Shown here piece by piece: positions 6,432 through 7,096 of a DNA stretch of 7,096 bases (position 1 is the stretch's first letter; each line of letters begins with the position of its first letter). The notes under the pieces were generated by a model. The model searched no databases and had not been told where the DNA came from. It saw only the letters and a program-made list of their open reading frames with translations. The stretch comes from Desulfobacteraceae bacterium (GTDB lineage Bacteria; Desulfobacterota; Desulfobacteria; Desulfobacterales; Desulfosarcinaceae). The position numbers were made by a program, and so were the translations under genes. The stretch covers positions 1 through 7,096 of the forward strand of contig JALVRI010000077.1 in assembly GCA_027031325.1 (NCBI GenBank). Reading direction: 5' to 3'.

Positions 6432-7096
6432 TCAGCCAAGCCGAACCATCTTTTCCACCGCCCGCAGGGCCGGACGGCGGATCTCTTCTGCCACCTTTAC
6501 CTGGAAGGTCATATTTTCCAGGCTTTCCAGCACATCCTGAAGGGAAATCTTTTTCATGTTGGGACAGACCATCTGCGCCGAGGCCGGATAAAAACGCTTG
6601 CCGGGGTTGGCTTTCTGCAGCGGATGGAGCAACCCGACCTCGGTACCGACAATAAACTCCGCGGCCCTGGAAGCGGCCGCATGGCGTAGCATGCCGCTTG
6701 TGCTGGCGATCACGTCGGCCAGTTCCAATATTTCGGGCCGGCACTCCGGGTGGGCCATGAAGACCGCGTTGGGGTGGGCTTTACGGGCCTCTTCCACGTG
6801 GCGGGGCTTGAGCCTCTCATGGGTAGGGCAATAACCGTCCCAGAGATGGATCTTCTTGCCTGTCCGCGCGGCAGCATACATTGCCAGGTTGCGATCAGGA
6901 GTCATCAGGATCTCGTCGGCTTCCAGGCTCTCGGCCACCTGGACCACGTTGGCCGAGGTACAACAAATGGTTGAAAGAGCCTTGACCTCCGCCGGGGAAT
7001 TTACGTAGGTCACCACCGGCATGCCGGGAAGCTGATCGAGCCGGATCCGGAGGGCCTCGGCGGTAATCATGTCCGCCATTTGGCAGCCGGCTTCCA
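6432..7096 (-). CDS. nadA: Quinolinate synthase NadA, C-terminal two thirds (5' end outside window)
   Basis: NadA condenses iminoaspartate with dihydroxyacetone phosphate to quinolinate in de novo NAD synthesis. About 220 residues are present; the frame stays open to the window edge, so the ATG at 7079 is internal (the upstream codons read EAGCQ before MADMITAEAL). All three 4Fe-4S ligand cysteines known from the family can be placed: the first in EAGCQMAD (codon 7083-7085), the second in AHPEC (codon 6741-6743) and the third in MVCPNMK (codon 6564-6566). Other conserved blocks are VVTYVNSPAEVKAL, ICCTSANVV, TPDRNLA, WDGYCPTHE, STSGM and IVGTEVGLLH, the last two near the active site. No extra CxxC pair of the E. 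coli type is seen around the third ligand. The missing N-terminal third would hold the first of the three NadA-fold repeats. rlmN starts three bases after the TGA stop. No sibling nadB or nadC lies within the window. Confidence 0.95.
   Translation of the reverse strand, partial: EAGCQMADMITAEALRIRLDQLPGMPVVTYVNSPAEVKALSTICCTSANVVQVAESLEADEILMTPDRNLAMYAAARTGKKIHLWDGYCPTHERLKPRHVEEARKAHPNAVFMAHPECRPEILELADVIASTSGMLRHAAASRAAEFIVGTEVGLLHPLQKANPGKRFYPASAQMVCPNMKKISLQDVLESLENMTFQVKVAEEIRRPALRAVEKMVRLG

Overview
The window is GC-rich chromosomal DNA from a bacterium. The proteins and the gene style (a tandem pair of large GTPases, a nadA-rlmN-aminotransferase run, a secreted-protein tail) would fit a deltaproteobacterium / Desulfobacterota-like organism. 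That assignment rests on general resemblance only; no rRNA or other decisive marker is present.

Layout. (1) 1-293, plus strand: the C-terminal end of a gene that begins outside the window, closed by a good intrinsic terminator at 314-346. (2) 347-676: a non-coding gap that is partly AT-rich. It holds a roughly 260-bp unit bounded by a 15-bp perfect inverted repeat (376-390 and 620-634), which looks like a small non-autonomous transposable element (MITE-like). A candidate promoter sits just beyond its right end. (3) 677-4434, plus strand: two translationally coupled genes (ATGA overlap at 2650-2653) encoding large dynamin-like or membrane-associated GTPases of 658 and 594 residues. The second has a complete set of G motifs and clear membrane segments. 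The first keeps the P-loop and DTPD motif but has lost the N/TKxD guanine-specificity motif. (4) 4434-4519: a short convergent gap filled by a shrunken second copy of the upstream repeat, in the same orientation. (5) 7096-4520, minus strand: a tightly packed run nadA (5' end missing) - rlmN - class IV PLP aminotransferase, with gaps of 3 and 19 nt, probably one operon.

How the parts work together. The minus-strand genes are housekeeping: NAD biosynthesis, 23S rRNA/tRNA methylation and amino-acid transamination. NadA and RlmN both need a 4Fe-4S cluster. The plus-strand GTPase pair is the least ordinary part of the window. Paired bacterial dynamin-like proteins are known to act together on membranes, and the motif asymmetry here suggests one active and one altered partner. 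The direct repeats on both sides of the pair raise the question of whether it was inserted or exchanged as a cassette.
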